Source: Isoetes taiwanensis
Taxonomy: Eukaryota > Streptophyta > Lycopodiopsida > Isoetales > Isoetaceae
DNA: 64,000 nt
Reading direction: 5' to 3'
Assembly (NCBI GenBank): GCA_021234155.1
Contig: JAJEKV010000016.1
Location: 4,239,896 to 4,303,895, forward strand
The position numbers and the translations under genes were made by a program. Under the pieces are notes generated by a model that saw nothing but the letters and a program-made list of their open reading frames with translations, made no database searches and was not told the DNA's origin. Shown here piece after piece: positions 1-11,302 of this stretch. The stretch's first letter is position 1. Each line of letters opens with the position of its first letter.

Positions 1-190
1 AATGACATCTGTTTTGAACACCACGACTTTGATGAGAGTTACGAGAATTTGAGTTTGATTTATTTTAAATTGCATAAACATGATTGTTATATCTTTCTTT
101 ATACTTTTTGGGTTTCTGTACCCCTTTTATTATTTCGGTCCCATGGCCAATTTGGTCTCCGTGGACGTTAAAAATCTATCTATCTATCTT
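1..190 (+). mobile_element. Probable 3' end of a LINE with a TCTA-repeat tail
   Basis: The segment ends in GACGTTAAAAATCTATCTATCTATC, that is, GACGTTAA followed by a short tetranucleotide tract. The coding LINE at 3.1-7.9 kb ends the same way (GACGTTAATG, then ATTCT repeats). No coding sequence of this copy lies in the window, so the call rests on the shared 3' signature only. It could also be chance similarity. Confidence 0.35.
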
Positions 191-1040
191 GTGTAACTAT
201 GTTTACAAAATCATTGCATCTTAAAACGGTAACACATCCTACACAATGACATCAATGCTTCACATGCTTTACTGATTGACTTTTGATTGTATATAAAGCT
301 GCACCCACTTTCTATATAAATACAGTAAGTATGCTTTCGGTAAGAGGAAGGTTTTGATCGTCGGGATATGGATATGAATATGTCCTTGGATTAATGTCTC
401 AAAACAAAATGTGAAAACAAAATAAAGTAATAGGTCGAACAGGGGGTACCACTATGATCCGAGACTAAAGATTGAATCATAAGAGTAAGTCCTAAACTCG
501 CATGCATAGAAAACGTCAGCAAAAGGAACTCGAGATTCCGGCATTCAGTGATTTCAAATTACAGATCCGTTAGGAAAAAAAAAAAGGTTGGGGAGGGGGG
601 TATTTAAATTATTTAAGTTATTTAATTTAATACAACATAATATTAATTAAAGTTGGTAGAGAATCGAATTTACATAATTATTTGAATTACTAAAAGAATG
701 GGAGACGTGGCAAATCGGGGGAGATCGAGAGAAAATATAAATCAAATTTAAAATGTAGGGAATTAACACCTATGATCGGTCCGACGTGGCACCGTGATCA
801 TCACAATCATTAGACCTAGGGGAAGGGAAGTAATGAATTATGGATTAAGGGAGGACATAGTACGGGTGTCAGTGTAACAGGTAAGTGGACAGGTGGCGGG
901 TACACGCATACGAAATTAAGGATATGATAAGACAAGACCGGCAATTAAGACAGACGGGCGTAATAAAGAAGCGGGAATTTAGATAGATTTCGTAACCCTA
1001 AAAGATATAACAAGGAGAAGACGAAGAGTGAAGCTCCGCC
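191..1040. other. AT-rich sequence without a recognisable feature
   Basis: I see no convincing coding frame or repeat here. The last part (about 960-1116) is less AT-rich and resembles the 5' UTR of the small ORF that follows. Confidence 0.4.
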
Positions 1041-1116
1041 TCCAAGTTTTCTTTATTCTTCGAGCTCCGGCTTCAGTGCAGCGCCCGATCCAGCTCCGGC
1101 AGAACTCAGAATTAGA

Positions 1117-1368
1117 ATGGATAAAGGGAAGAAGATCATCAGCGATGGCGATGGGGATAGGCAGTCAGCCAGGAAGCGCCTGAGATCGGGAGTTCCGAAT
1201 AATCTCACCGTGCCATGGAACCCAGACCTTGAAGATCTAAACCCATGGTGCATTTGTGAGCCGGAATGCGTATGTTTATGTAAAGGTCTGGCATCATGCA
1301 TCAGCTCTGGGCGCGTCCATTGCTTGTTTTGTGATCGTATTCACCATGCGCAGTCGATGAGGTTATAA
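1117..1368 (+). CDS. Hypothetical 83-residue cysteine-rich protein
   Basis: An open frame of 83 codons starts at the first ATG after a purine-rich leader. The N-terminal third is basic and hydrophilic (MDKGKKIISDGDGDRQ, then an Arg/Lys patch). The C-terminal half is cysteine-rich, with CIC, CVCLC and HCLFC clusters followed by a histidine pair, so metal binding is conceivable. No family is recognised. It could be the first exon of a longer gene, because sequence after the stop is not obviously repetitive, or a chance ORF. The reverse strand over its 5' half is also open (1053-1301), which weakens the call. Confidence 0.25.
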   Translation: MDKGKKIISDGDGDRQSARKRLRSGVPNNLTVPWNPDLEDLNPWCICEPECVCLCKGLASCISSGRVHCLFCDRIHHAQSMRL

Positions 1369-2635
1369 CCTTGGTCTTCTAGGAGTGCTCGGAGTTTTAG
1401 CAGACAAGAACGATACAGTAGTCCGGCGCCAAGACATGGACAGAGTGATGCAATGCTTTAACAGGCTCTAGATGCATGCAGCAATACAGAAGAAGTCTTC
1501 CAGCTACTAGCAGAATCTTATGACAGCCGACTACGGCAAGGTCTGCATATTCTGTTGTGAGAAAAATCCAGTGGATTTTATATGCCAGGCTTATATGCAT
1601 AGAAATCTGGAAAAGGTCAAGAAGATAGGAGAGCCTTCGACAGAAAAGAAGCAGAAGAAGTGAATCCATGGAAGAAAGCAGCAAGGAAAAGATGGAAAGA
1701 AGGGAAAAGTGGAAGGGATTTGAAGTGGATAGAATGTAGCCTTAAGTTTTTTGTTTTCTTATTGTTTTATTTTTCTTTTGAATCATCTCCTTTTAGCTTA
1801 TGCTTCATAGGTGGTCTCTATCAATTACTAAGATGGGTAATCCATAGCAGCCCTTGACTGAATCTAATTGTTTAACTGAAGCGGATGAAATCTGGCAGAA
1901 GGGAGAACTGTGTTTTCATGAGAAAATACCATGCTTTAAGCATGGCTGAATATGCCAATGTTATCTTTGTTTTGAGAATTTTGAATAGAAAATTGAAATG
2001 ATGGATGCTACTTATAAAGCAGCTTTATTGTGCAGCTTAAATCGCCTGTTTCTGATGTGAATCGCTTCTGATCTAAAGTATCATACTCTATAACGAAAAT
2101 GAACAATTAGTTGGGGAACTGCGGATACCTTCATACATTCATGTTATGATCATGTTATGACCATGCAACAAAACACCTCGGGTGACATATGATAACAGGA
2201 GGAAGAGTCTTAGGAGGTACACTTTGACACCCATGGACATATACAAGGTAAGTCGGTATGCTAAACAATAACAGGATACATTCAACAACAGAAGGAAGGT
2301 GATAGCAGGCAAATCAAAGGGAGGTGGACTATATCACGGTAGAAACCGAATCTGAACGCAGAAAAGGGTGGCGAGGATGTGAGACTCGAGAGTAACACAG
2401 GACAAGGGGTGACAGGTAAGCAAATAGATAATAAAACGATGCCATGTTGGACGAACAAACGAACAGAAAAGACAGAAAAATTGGAGGAGAGTGGACGAAA
2501 TGCGGACGACAAAATGACAAATATCGAGGGAACACACTTCATAAAGGTAAAAACAGGACCATTGGAAGTGCAAAACAAAAAGGCTACAAGACCCTCAGAG
2601 TAAAAGGTGGACGGGACAAGCTATGGGACAAAGAG
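1369..2635. other. Non-coding or unrecognised sequence
   Basis: Only short overlapping ORFs in several frames are present (for example 1660-1857, hydrophobic C-terminus; 2379-2603, hydrophilic). None resembles a known family and none shows consistent coding character. Confidence 0.35.
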
Positions 2636-2866
2636 GCTAAGCCTCCGCCATACACCAGGATAGCGAGGGCTAGACCCACCAACTGGTAACCCGGACCACT
2701 AAAAACTCGTTGACACCAGGAAAGCAAAATATGACTTTTATCGGGGTATGAAGAATACCCCATTTGTCAAAATTGTCAAAAAGGAGAATGGGGCAAATTA
2801 TGGACTGAGGGGTATAACCCCCGCCATAGGCCAGGATAGCGTGGGCTCGACCCCCAACTGGTTCCC
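2636..2866 (+). repeat. Two copies of an imperfect ~50-bp direct repeat
   Basis: The block around 2636-2693 (CCGCCATACACCAGGATAGC and on through CCAACTGG) recurs at 2812-2866 (CCGCCATAGGCCAGGATAGC and on through CCAACTGG). About 120 bp separate the copies. They sit just upstream of the LINE and may belong to its 5' region or to an older repeat. Confidence 0.5.
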
Positions 2867-3230
2867 AGATCACCAAAATGACAGAAATGCAGAGATGCAG
2901 AAATGATGGAAGGTTTAGTCACATAAATACATAATTAATGCGGGTAGGCAACTACCGAACTAATCGGCTCAGAAAGGATCGCCTTCGGCCAACCGACGAA
3001 GAAGAAATATGACACTATCGGGAAGAGAGGATCAAATAATAATAAAAAGAGACGGGCGGAATAATTATGGACATTTCGAAATTCAAATTAAAACGGTAAT
3101 TTCAAATAAAATACCGTTTAGAAGGAGGAAATATATACCCTTAAGGAGGTATTACGACTACCTACCAGAGGGAGTCTAGCATCGTAGCACTGCCCAGAGC
3201 CACCGCAGAGTTTTCTCGCAAACATAAGCT

Positions 3231-3857
3231 ATGGCCGACAATACCAACAGTAGCCAGCAGAAGAGAGCAGATGCAGCGAGAAGGCCAGTGAGCCAACAGG
3301 ATCTTAGGGATTTTCTGGCACAGATGGACAAGCAGTTAGAATCAAAAATTCCGAACATGGATGCACTCAATGCACTGGCGAAAATATGCAACAGTAACAA
3401 GTTAGCTATCTCCAATATGGACGTGAGGATAGGAGGGATGGAGAGGACGAACGAGGAAATGCAGCGCAAAATGGACGAGATCGAAGAGGAGAAAGCAAAA
3501 ATTCTGCAAAGGTTGGTTGATTTAGAGAAATCAAATGTTGAGTCGGATGCATGGGAGTCATTTGATAGGATAAAGCCACATATAATGGAATATGAGGAGC
3601 AGAGTAAAATTAAACATGATGTTAGGCTAATTGGGGTAGCGGAGAGACCTAACGAGGATATATATCGAGTTACTGCAGAGGTGATAGAGACAGTGTTCAA
3701 GGAACACAGGAGCGTCATTGTCAAGGCATTACGGTCAAGTCAATGGAGAGGGCGATCGAGACACATAAACTTGACACTGAGGGACTTGGCAACCAAAGAA
3801 AGAATTTTGCGGATGGGATCCAGATTGAGGAATGGAATCAAAGTACAGAGCCTCTAA
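3231..3857 (+). pseudogene. LINE ORF1-like RNA-binding protein (208 residues)
   Basis: The frame starts at ATG 3231 (MADNTNSSQQKR). Residues ~60-100 form a charged heptad-like stretch (ERTNEEMQRKMDEIEEEKAK) predicted to be a coiled coil. It is followed by a segment with the pattern of the L1 ORF1p RRM-like and C-terminal domains: an IKHDVRLIGVAERPNEDIY block, then KERILRMGSRLRNGIKV. Such proteins trimerise and coat LINE RNA. Most plant L1s instead carry a DUF4283/zinc-knuckle ORF1, so this coiled-coil arrangement places the element away from the common plant L1 type. The frame stops at 3857, and further short open frames (to ~4110) suggest C-terminal truncation by a frameshift. Confidence 0.65.
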
Positions 3858-4434
3858 CAAAGAATGCAACAATAAGGGGCGCAGTGAGCTAGCCAAAGCC
3901 GTGAGCCGAACCAAGCAGGATACAAAGGGGTCGAATGGCAAAGTCTACCTTCACAAGAGGGTAAGAGAACAGGCTACCCAGTCGCAAGAACAGAATGTGG
4001 GGACACAGGGAGTAGCAAAATTAACAGAATTGGAGAAGGAAAACATAAATCCCCTGATGACTATACAACAGGCGTGGAGAGCAGATTGTCGGGGAGCGCA
4101 AGAGCGATAACGCTGGAAGGAATCGCAATGAGGGGCGTAAAGAAGCGAAGCGGGGAAACGAAGACCGAACAACGCAAGCAGGGTTCGATGGCCCAACCCC
4201 GACAATGAAGACCAGAGGAAGACCAAGGAGATCAGGCAATGGGACAGAAGGCACGGAGACTCCGAAGGAACAACCTCGAGGGAAGAGACGCTGACAATAT
4301 GGTACTGGAATTGTACTGGGTACCCGTGGGATGACGGAGAGAGACTAGAAGGTGCCAACAGCTGAGACATAATATGTTAAGTAGAGACATGGAAGCATAA
4401 CGTCAAGAGGCTGCCAGAGGAAGAAGGATACCAG

Positions 4435-5217
4435 TTGTTCACATGTTGGAAAGACAAGGATTTCAAGATAGGGAGGGGAAGTGCAGGCCTGGCCTGTTAT
4501 GTAAAGAATAGTATAGCTAGCAGCGCATGTATTTTACATTCAGATATCAATAAAAGATACATGGTGTTGAATGTTCAATTGCAAAACAAACAAGACATTT
4601 TTCTGATAATAGCATACTATCCGCCAAACAGTGACAAGCTAGAGTTGCTGGACCTAGGGGAAAGTATGATGAAATGGAAAGAACAGGGGCCAATAATACT
4701 AGTAGGGAATCTAAACGCCAGAACCAGACAAGAACATGCACAAAGCACGAACATTGATGAAAAGGATGGTCAGATAACATACATAGCAAGAACACAGGAA
4801 TGGCAGAGAGATACAGAGGATAAGGCAGAGGTCAACGCTAAAGGCGAATTGCTGCTGGAAGTCTGCACGGCAACAGGGGTAATCATAGCTAATGGAGTGA
4901 AAAAATGGAGGGGATCAGGGAGCTTTACGAGTCAGAATGCACATGGTAAGAGCATAGTAGATTATGTAATTTTGAACGATCAAGCAGTAGAAAGAGTAGT
5001 AGGACTAATGCTACAGGAATGGCCGACTGGAAAAAGGGAAAGTCATAGACCGATCAAATTAACACTCAAAGGGGGTGGGACGACACAGATCAATAACACA
5101 AGAGAAAAGGAGGAAAAGAAAGCGAGGGCGAGGATCCAATTTCAGGAAAAATACATTTATACAAACGGCCAGGGAGGAAATGGGAAAATTGGAATGGGGA
5201 AAACACAATGCGAATGA
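4435..5217 (+). pseudogene. LINE ORF2, apurinic-type endonuclease domain (inactive)
   Basis: The translation shows the exonuclease-endonuclease-phosphatase fold in order: IIAYYPPNSD, then VGNLNAR where families usually have GDxNAR, then GKSIVDYVI near residue 185, and ESHRPI where SDHRPI is expected. The catalytic Asp of GDxNAR is Asn here, and the Asp of the SDH triad is also lost, so DNA nicking is unlikely. The N-terminal part of the domain lies upstream in disrupted sequence (about 4290-4434). The frame continues past the domain into basic sequence and overlaps the RT frame (5075-6307), showing a frameshift near 5100-5200. Confidence 0.75.
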
Positions 5218-6307
5218 CAATGGTAATACACTCAATGACATCATGGTGAGAGTAGCAACAGAGGTATTTGGGAAAAAGAACAACAGGGCCTTCAAGGCAT
5301 CAGTATGGTACGATGACGAGTGCAGAGAGCAAAAAAGAAAAACCAAAGAGCACATAGGGAAGGAGGCATACCAGACAGAAAAAGTAGCATACATAAGACT
5401 ACTGAAGATAAAACGGAATAAGAACCTGCTGCAACATCAATGGGATATGGCAAAATTGTTGAAGAAACAGCCCCGAAGATTTTGGAGGGGATTCAAAAGG
5501 AAGGGAGGGGAGAATATGAAAACAAGGAATGAGCAGGACAGCATTGGAACAGCAGGATCGGAGAAATACCTGGAGAAATTGTATAAGACAGGGGCACCCC
5601 CTGTATCAATACCAATGTTGCAGGATTCGGATAAACCATGCTTCAACATGCAAGAGGTAATGGTAGCCCTAAACAGGATGGCTAACCACAAAGCCCCAGA
5701 TCTATATGGTCTGACCGTGGAACTACTAAAATGTGCTGAGACAGAAATTGGCAGACAGGTCACAGACATTTTCAACGGCATAATACATACAGGGCTTCCA
5801 GACAAGTGGACATACAATAGAGTCATACCTCTGCATAAGGCAGGAAGCAGACAAGATCCAGAAAACTATAGAACAATAATGGTGAGTTCCATTTTCGCAA
5901 AATGGTTCGGAAAGGCACTGGACAACAAATTAAAGAAATGGGCAGAAAAAGGAAACATGAGAGCACAAGGGCAAGCAGGATTCAGGCTGGAACACTCAAC
6001 CACCGACCATCTAGTAACCCTTTGGATATTAATAGAACAGAACAAAGCACAGGGAAGAAAGATCATCTGCTGTTTTGTAGATTTGGGGAAAGCATTCGAC
6101 ACAGTCCCAAGGGAGAAGCTATTACAAAGGTTGATGGACATGCAAGCCCCAAGAAACATGGTAGGATCGATTGCAAGACTATACCATAGGGTATATGCCA
6201 AGATAGAACAAGAAGGACAGCCAATAAACTGTGACACAGGCGTTAAACAGGGTTGCCCGCTATCCCCAACTCTATTTGGGATATACATAGATGCTTTACA
6301 GAGCTAG
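5075..6307 (+). pseudogene. LINE ORF2, reverse transcriptase domain (truncated at motif B)
   Basis: The open frame contains classic non-LTR RT motifs in order: NHKAPDLYGL, NYRTIMVSS, QAGFRLEHSTTDHL, motif A FVDLGKAFDTVPR and motif B GVKQGCPLSPTLFGIYID. It ends at a TAG immediately after motif B. The expected catalytic YADD motif would lie near 6360-6385, where the sequence reads as a degraded LSDD. The polymerase is therefore non-functional. The domain would copy LINE RNA by target-primed reverse transcription in an active relative. Confidence 0.85.
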
Positions 6308-6750
6308 ATAGCGAGCGAAAGGGGGAAGAATACGCCCTACATTAGGAGACACACGAAGGTACCGATTATGCTATCTGATGATCCGAAAGTATGATGGCCA
6401 CAAAAATAAGGGGATGCACAGACCGCTAAAAAATTCTAGAACAATTACGTGAAGAAACCCCGACGACGGAAATCTAGCAAAAACTAAGATAGTCATCTTT
6501 GGCCATAAGAACGCATAGACCGCTCGATATAAGGAAAAAAGAAATAGAGGAAGCAACTAAATACGATATCTAGGGTAATGCATGGCACGAGGGAAGTGGG
6601 CCAAGGGTGCCGACACCGTGTTCCAATCAGCTATAGGGAGTTATTTCAATATGAATAATTTCGCAACAAAAGCGTAATAATCGACCGACATCAAATGCTA
6701 CTTATTCAAGGCAAGAGTAGCCAGATACTCAATTATATGGGGCGCGAAGC

Positions 6751-7545
6751 TTGGGGCCGGGTCTAATAGGCGGAAAAATGGGAAAAACAGAAGGAATCCT
6801 TAGGCAAAGGGCAAGTACGCATGAATTTAAAGTACGGACAAATCGCCCTCGGGCAATCATGGTCCTCGAAACAGGGCAAAAACCAATGGAGGTGAGAGCA
6901 TGGGAGAGAACCATAAGGTACCAAATTAGGGACAATGCAGGAGATCTTCAGGGGAAATTGTCTAGTATTGCAATCACCGAGTCAGCAAAATCACACATTC
7001 TCATAGGCAGCGGATGGTTTAAAGATGTGGCAAATTGGACCAGAGAGATGGGATTAAACCCGAAATTACCTAATAAACGAAGGGCAGTGGAATGAGGAGT
7101 GGGCAGACAGAGCCACAAGAGCATGGCTGCAAAAACACACAGGACCCAAGACAACCTGGCTCATGACAGTTTTTAACCCAGATCAGCAAGTAGGACACCA
7201 GATGTATCGGGATAACATACTAGGAAAAACAAGAAGAGATATCTTGGCTAGATTCGGGATGGGGAGTCATGATCTGAGAATCGAAAAAACAGGTGGAGAG
7301 GAATAGACAAGGAGGATCGGATATGCAGAATCTGTGACAATGGGAGAGTAGAGGATGAGAACCACATGATTAACGATTGCCCGATATACGAAGACATCAG
7401 AGACAAATACAGAAATATAAGATGGGGGGAACCGGTATATATTCTGATGACAATAACAGAATCACTTCGAGATTTGGCAGATGCGGTCCAGGGAATGATG
7501 ACCAGACACAGAGAAGTACACAGTGAAAGAGGGTTTGTAATATGA
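6751..7545 (+). pseudogene. LINE ORF2 C-terminal region with CCHC-type finger
   Basis: Open frame 6751-7095 gives a hydrophilic connector-like segment (for example LIGSGWFKDVANWTREMG). In another frame, from about 7306, comes DRICRICDNGRVEDENHMI followed by NDCPIYEDI. This is the Cys-x2-Cys...His-x4-Cys finger plus CPxY typical of LINE ORF2 C-termini. That frame ends at the TGA 7543-7545. The frame change between the two parts shows indel damage. Confidence 0.65.
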
Positions 7546-7790
7546 TCCGCACAAAAGCAGATCATAAACCCCATACAAATTGTTCAGTTAAAAGATGATT
7601 GATAACGACGCATCACCGCATCTTTTCCACGGGAAGCGAAGTAAGCGGGATCTCGGGTAATAATAGAAAAAGCCAGCCTTCAGAAAAGGCTACATCATAA
7701 CAGCGTGATGTGCTAGTAGCGCCCTTTTTAGGGAGCTCGCCCATGCTACACAAGTCCAGGGGCCTCAGGGCACAAGGGACGTTAATGTCT

Positions 7791-7875
7791 ATTCTATTCT
7801 ATTCTATTCTATTCTATTCTATTCTATTCTATTCTATTCTATTCTATTCTATTCTATTCTATTCTATTCTATTCT
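7791..7875 (+). repeat. (ATTCT)17 microsatellite at the LINE 3' end
   Basis: Seventeen uninterrupted ATTCT units follow GACGTTAATGTCT. The position directly after the LINE 3' UTR suggests that it began as the tail made during target-primed reverse transcription and later expanded by slippage. In translation it yields a meaningless ILFYS repeat. Confidence 0.95.
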
Positions 7876-7879
7876 ATAT

Positions 7880-8789
7880 TGCGTTGCAGATTAGGGTCTG
7901 CTGCCAATCCAGTGCTCTAAGGTGCGTTCATCATTTATTACTTTGCACATGCATTTACATGTATACACAAACCTGATTTTCTTTATGCAGACATGGAATT
8001 TGCTAGGAATGGTTTGGATTCAATTGTTTAACTTATAGTCGAACTAATTTGTAAATAAAGGAATGAACATGGGAGATGCAACTCGAGAGCTGCTATTGGG
8101 CCACATGGTATGTGTGCCATGTTTTATGATTTTCATAGCAAAAATCTAGGTAAGTGGTTTGGATATCATGACGCATGGATATTGAATTCTGATGTATTCA
8201 AAGAGAGATTGACCTTATGAAACCCTGGCCAGTCCTTGGTTGATAGTTGAGCTCTTATAAATCAGTTGTTGGCTCTGCTACAATTTACATTCTTTTACAG
8301 TAGCTATGTATAGTAGCTAGTTGTGAATACAAGTGAGCATGGCAATAGCTTATAACTAGGATCCCTTAGATTCATCAGCACGGTACAATTTAATATATAC
8401 AAATTTTGAAAGTTTGGATTCACATTTTGGAAGATGCTAGTTTCTACTGCAATAATGGCGAACATTGTTGACCATTATGGGACGGGCATATCATCAAGTG
8501 ATCCTTATCTGATCCTACAATTGCAGCTGGCATATGGCTTGGCTATGATCTGTGAGCACCACCAGTGGAAGCAAGTTAGGAAGAAAGGCAAGCCTTACCA
8601 ATTCCAGGTTGGATCTACTTTTATCTTATGTTCAAATGGCATCTATAATACTAGTCAAGCTGAAATACTTCCAAAAGAGGTATTTTTTTGATGCATAAGA
8701 ACAAACGTCTTGCACAAAAGCTTTGGTAAATCTGTGTCTATACTCAGTCTCAAAAAGTGCTTTTTATGAGAGGAAAGAAGCTCACAAAT
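7880..8789. other. Unassigned spacer with one weak ORF
   Basis: This is mostly AT-rich sequence. An 85-codon frame at 8434-8691 (+) contains a short hydrophobic helix-like stretch and no recognised motif. I do not support it as a gene. Confidence 0.3.
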
Positions 8790-11302
8790 TACGAATATGT
8801 AGCAAAATAACAGGGGGTTTCAGGGGGAATTTGATATGGATGTAAAAATAACAATTCCTGAAACCATAGACCATATATCCCTAAAACAACCGAATAAGTT
8901 GTTATAAAGAAAATATAGATTCAAGATAAAAACTAATCGCATTAGCTCACTGGGTATATTGGTTAAAGTAGTCTTAGTTAGGACAATGAATTATTTTGAT
9001 AGAGGTTCGAGATCCCGTAATCTCAGACAAAGTCGAATCTGACGACTGTTGTAGTCAGGATGCACCTCGTTTAGAATATAATATATAGAAAAATAACAAG
9101 GGATTTTAGGGGATTTGATATGGATGTAAAAATAACAATTCCTGAAACCATAGGCCATATATCCCTAAAACAACCGAATAAGTTGTTATAAAAAAAACAT
9201 AGATTCAAGACAAAAAATAATCGCATTAGCTCACTCGGTATATTGGTTAAAGTAGTCGTAGTTAAGACAATAAATTATTTTGGTAGAGGTTCGAGCTCCT
9301 GTATTTCATATTCTAAAATCTTAGGCAAAGTCGTATAGAGGTTCGATATTCCATCAAAACCTTAGGCGAAATCGTACTTCATATTTCAAAATCATAGGCG
9401 CCTTCGATCATAAATGACTATAAGCGAAACGAGAGGTGCCCAGGGTTTCAACACACGATCTGGGCCGTAGGATCGACGAATCCGACGACTATTGTAGTCC
9501 AAGGTGCACCTCGTTTAGAATATGTAGCAAAATAACAGGGGGTTTCAGGGGATTTGATCTGGATGTAAAAATAACAATTCCTAAAACTATAGACCATATA
9601 TCCCAAAAACAACCGAATAAGTTGTTATAAAAAAAAAAAAACATAGATTCAAGATAAAAAATAATCGCATTAGCTCACTAGATATATTACTTAAAGTAGT
9701 TTTAGTTAGGACATTGAATTATTTTTGTAGAGGTTTGAGCTCCCATATTTCATATTCTAAAATCTTAGGCAAAGTCGTATAGAGGTTCGATATTCCCTCA
9801 AAACCTTAGGCAAAATCATATTTCATATTTCAAAATCATAGGCGTCTCCAATGACTATAAGTGAAATGAGAGGTGTCCAGAGGCCCCATTTGAAAATCTT
9901 AGGCGCCTCCAATCATAAATGACTATAAGCGAAACGAGAGGTGCCCAGGGGCCCCAACATACGATCTGGGCCGTAGGATCGATGAATCCGACGACTGTGG
10001 TAGTCCAGGGTGCATCTCGTTTAGAACATATAGCAAAATAATAAGGGGTTTCAGGGGGATTTGATATGGATGTAAAAATAACAATTCCTGAAACCATAGG
10101 CCATATATCCCTAAAACAACCGAATAAGTTGTTATAAAAAAAAAAACATAGATTCAAGATAAAAAATAATCGCATTAGCTTATTAGGTATATTGGTTAAA
10201 GTAGTCTTAGTTAGGTCAATGAATTATTTTGGTAGAGGTTCGAGCTCCCATATTTCATATTCTAAAATCTTAGGCAAATATTCCCTCAAAACCTTAGGCG
10301 AAATCGTATTTCATATTTCAAAATCATAGGCGCCTTCAATCATAAATGACTATAAGCGAAACGAGAGGTGCCCAGGGGTCCCAATATACGATCTGGACCG
10401 TAGAAACGACGAATCTGACGACTGTTGTAGTCCAAGATGCACCTCGTTTAGAATATGTTCATATTTGAAAATCTTAGGCGCCTCCAATCATAAATGACTA
10501 TAAGCGAAACAAGAAGTGCCCAGGGGCCCCAACATACGATCTGGGCTATAGGATCGACGAATCTGACGACTGTGGTAGTCCAAGATGCATCTCGTTTAGA
10601 ACATATAGCAAAATAATAAGGGGTTTCAGGGTGATTTGATATGGATGTGAAAATAACAATTCTTGAAAGCATAGGCCATATATCCCTATAAGTTGTTATA
10701 AAAAAATATAAATTTTAAGATAAAAAATAATCGCATTAGTTCATTGGGTATATTGGTTAAAGTAGTCTTAGTTTGGATAATGAATTATTTTGGTAGAGGT
10801 TCGAGCTCCCGTATTTCATATTCTAAAATCTTAGGCAAAGTCATATAGAGGTTCGATATTCCCTCAAAACCTTAGGCGAAATCGTATTTCATATTTCAAA
10901 ATCATAGGCGCCTTCAATCATAAATGACTATAAATGAAATGAGAGGTGCCCAGGGGCCCCAATATACGATCTGGACCGTAGAATCGACGTGACGACTGTT
11001 ATAGTCCAAGGTGCACCTCGTTTAGAATATGTAGCAAAATAACAGGGGGTTTCAGGGGGATTTGATATGGATGTAAAAATAACAATTCCTGAAACCATAG
11101 ACCATATATTCCAAAAACAATCGAATAAGTTGTTATAAAAAAAAAATATAGATTCAAGATAAAAATAATCGCATTAGCTCACTAGATATATTGGTTAAAG
11201 TAGTCTGAGTTAAGACATTGAATTATTTTTGTAGAGGTTGGAGCTCCCGTATTTCATATTCTAAAATCTTAGGCAAAGTCGTAAAGATGTTTGATTTCCC
11301 TC
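8790..11302 (+). repeat. Tandem array with tRNA-like modules, block 1
   Basis: Head-to-tail units can be followed by the landmark GGGGGATTTGATATGGATGT, at about 8827, 9112, 9548, 10055, 10627 and 11053. Spacing falls into two classes, about 430-440 bp and about 505-575 bp. The longer units contain an extra copy of the segment AAATCTTAGGCGCCTCCAATCATAAATGACTATAAGCG. Each unit also has a tRNA-like module, for example TAGCTCACTGG at 8943-8953 and GGTTCGAGATCC at 9004-9015. The array continues after three insertions, at 11,665, 23,069 and 31,142. The ORFs in it, including recurring reverse-strand frames starting VSGIVIFTSISNPPET, are by-products of the repeat. Confidence 0.9.
8943..9015 (+). promoter_or_regulatory. 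tRNA-like A box / B box pair (representative array unit)
   Basis: TAGCTCACTGG matches the RNA polymerase III A box (TRGCNNAGYNGG) closely. GGTTCGAGATCC matches the B box (GGTTCGANNCC). They are 50 bp apart, within the range used by TFIIIC. The same pair recurs in nearly every unit of the array. The intervening sequence does not fold into an obvious cloverleaf and no anticodon arm is evident, so this is tRNA-derived or tRNA-mimicking rather than a tRNA gene. Confidence 0.55.

Larger units (their letters stand above)
3110..7880 (+). mobile_element. Near full-length, inactivated non-LTR retrotransposon (LINE)
   Basis: The order is coiled-coil ORF1 (3231-3857), AP-type endonuclease (from 4435), reverse transcriptase (to 6307), a degraded connector (about 6751-7095), a CCHC-type C-terminal finger (7306-7545), a 3' UTR with a short AGCCTTCAGAAAAGGCT hairpin near 7675, and a GACGTTAA plus (ATTCT)n end. 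The reading frame of ORF2 is broken at least three times and catalytic residues are altered, so it is a dead copy. The 5' boundary is estimated from the start of the ORF1 leader and is uncertain. Confidence 0.85.

Noticed and set aside
7710-7976. 88-codon ORF with an ILFYS repeat
   Set aside because: It is a translation of the ATTCT microsatellite.
8943-9015. Functional tRNA gene in the array
   Set aside because: A and B boxes are good, but no cloverleaf or anticodon arm could be drawn.
9855-10175. Recurring reverse-strand ORFs in the array (VSGIVIFTSISNPPET) as a protein family
   Set aside because: They recur because the DNA unit recurs; stops and frameshifts differ between units and there is no known domain.
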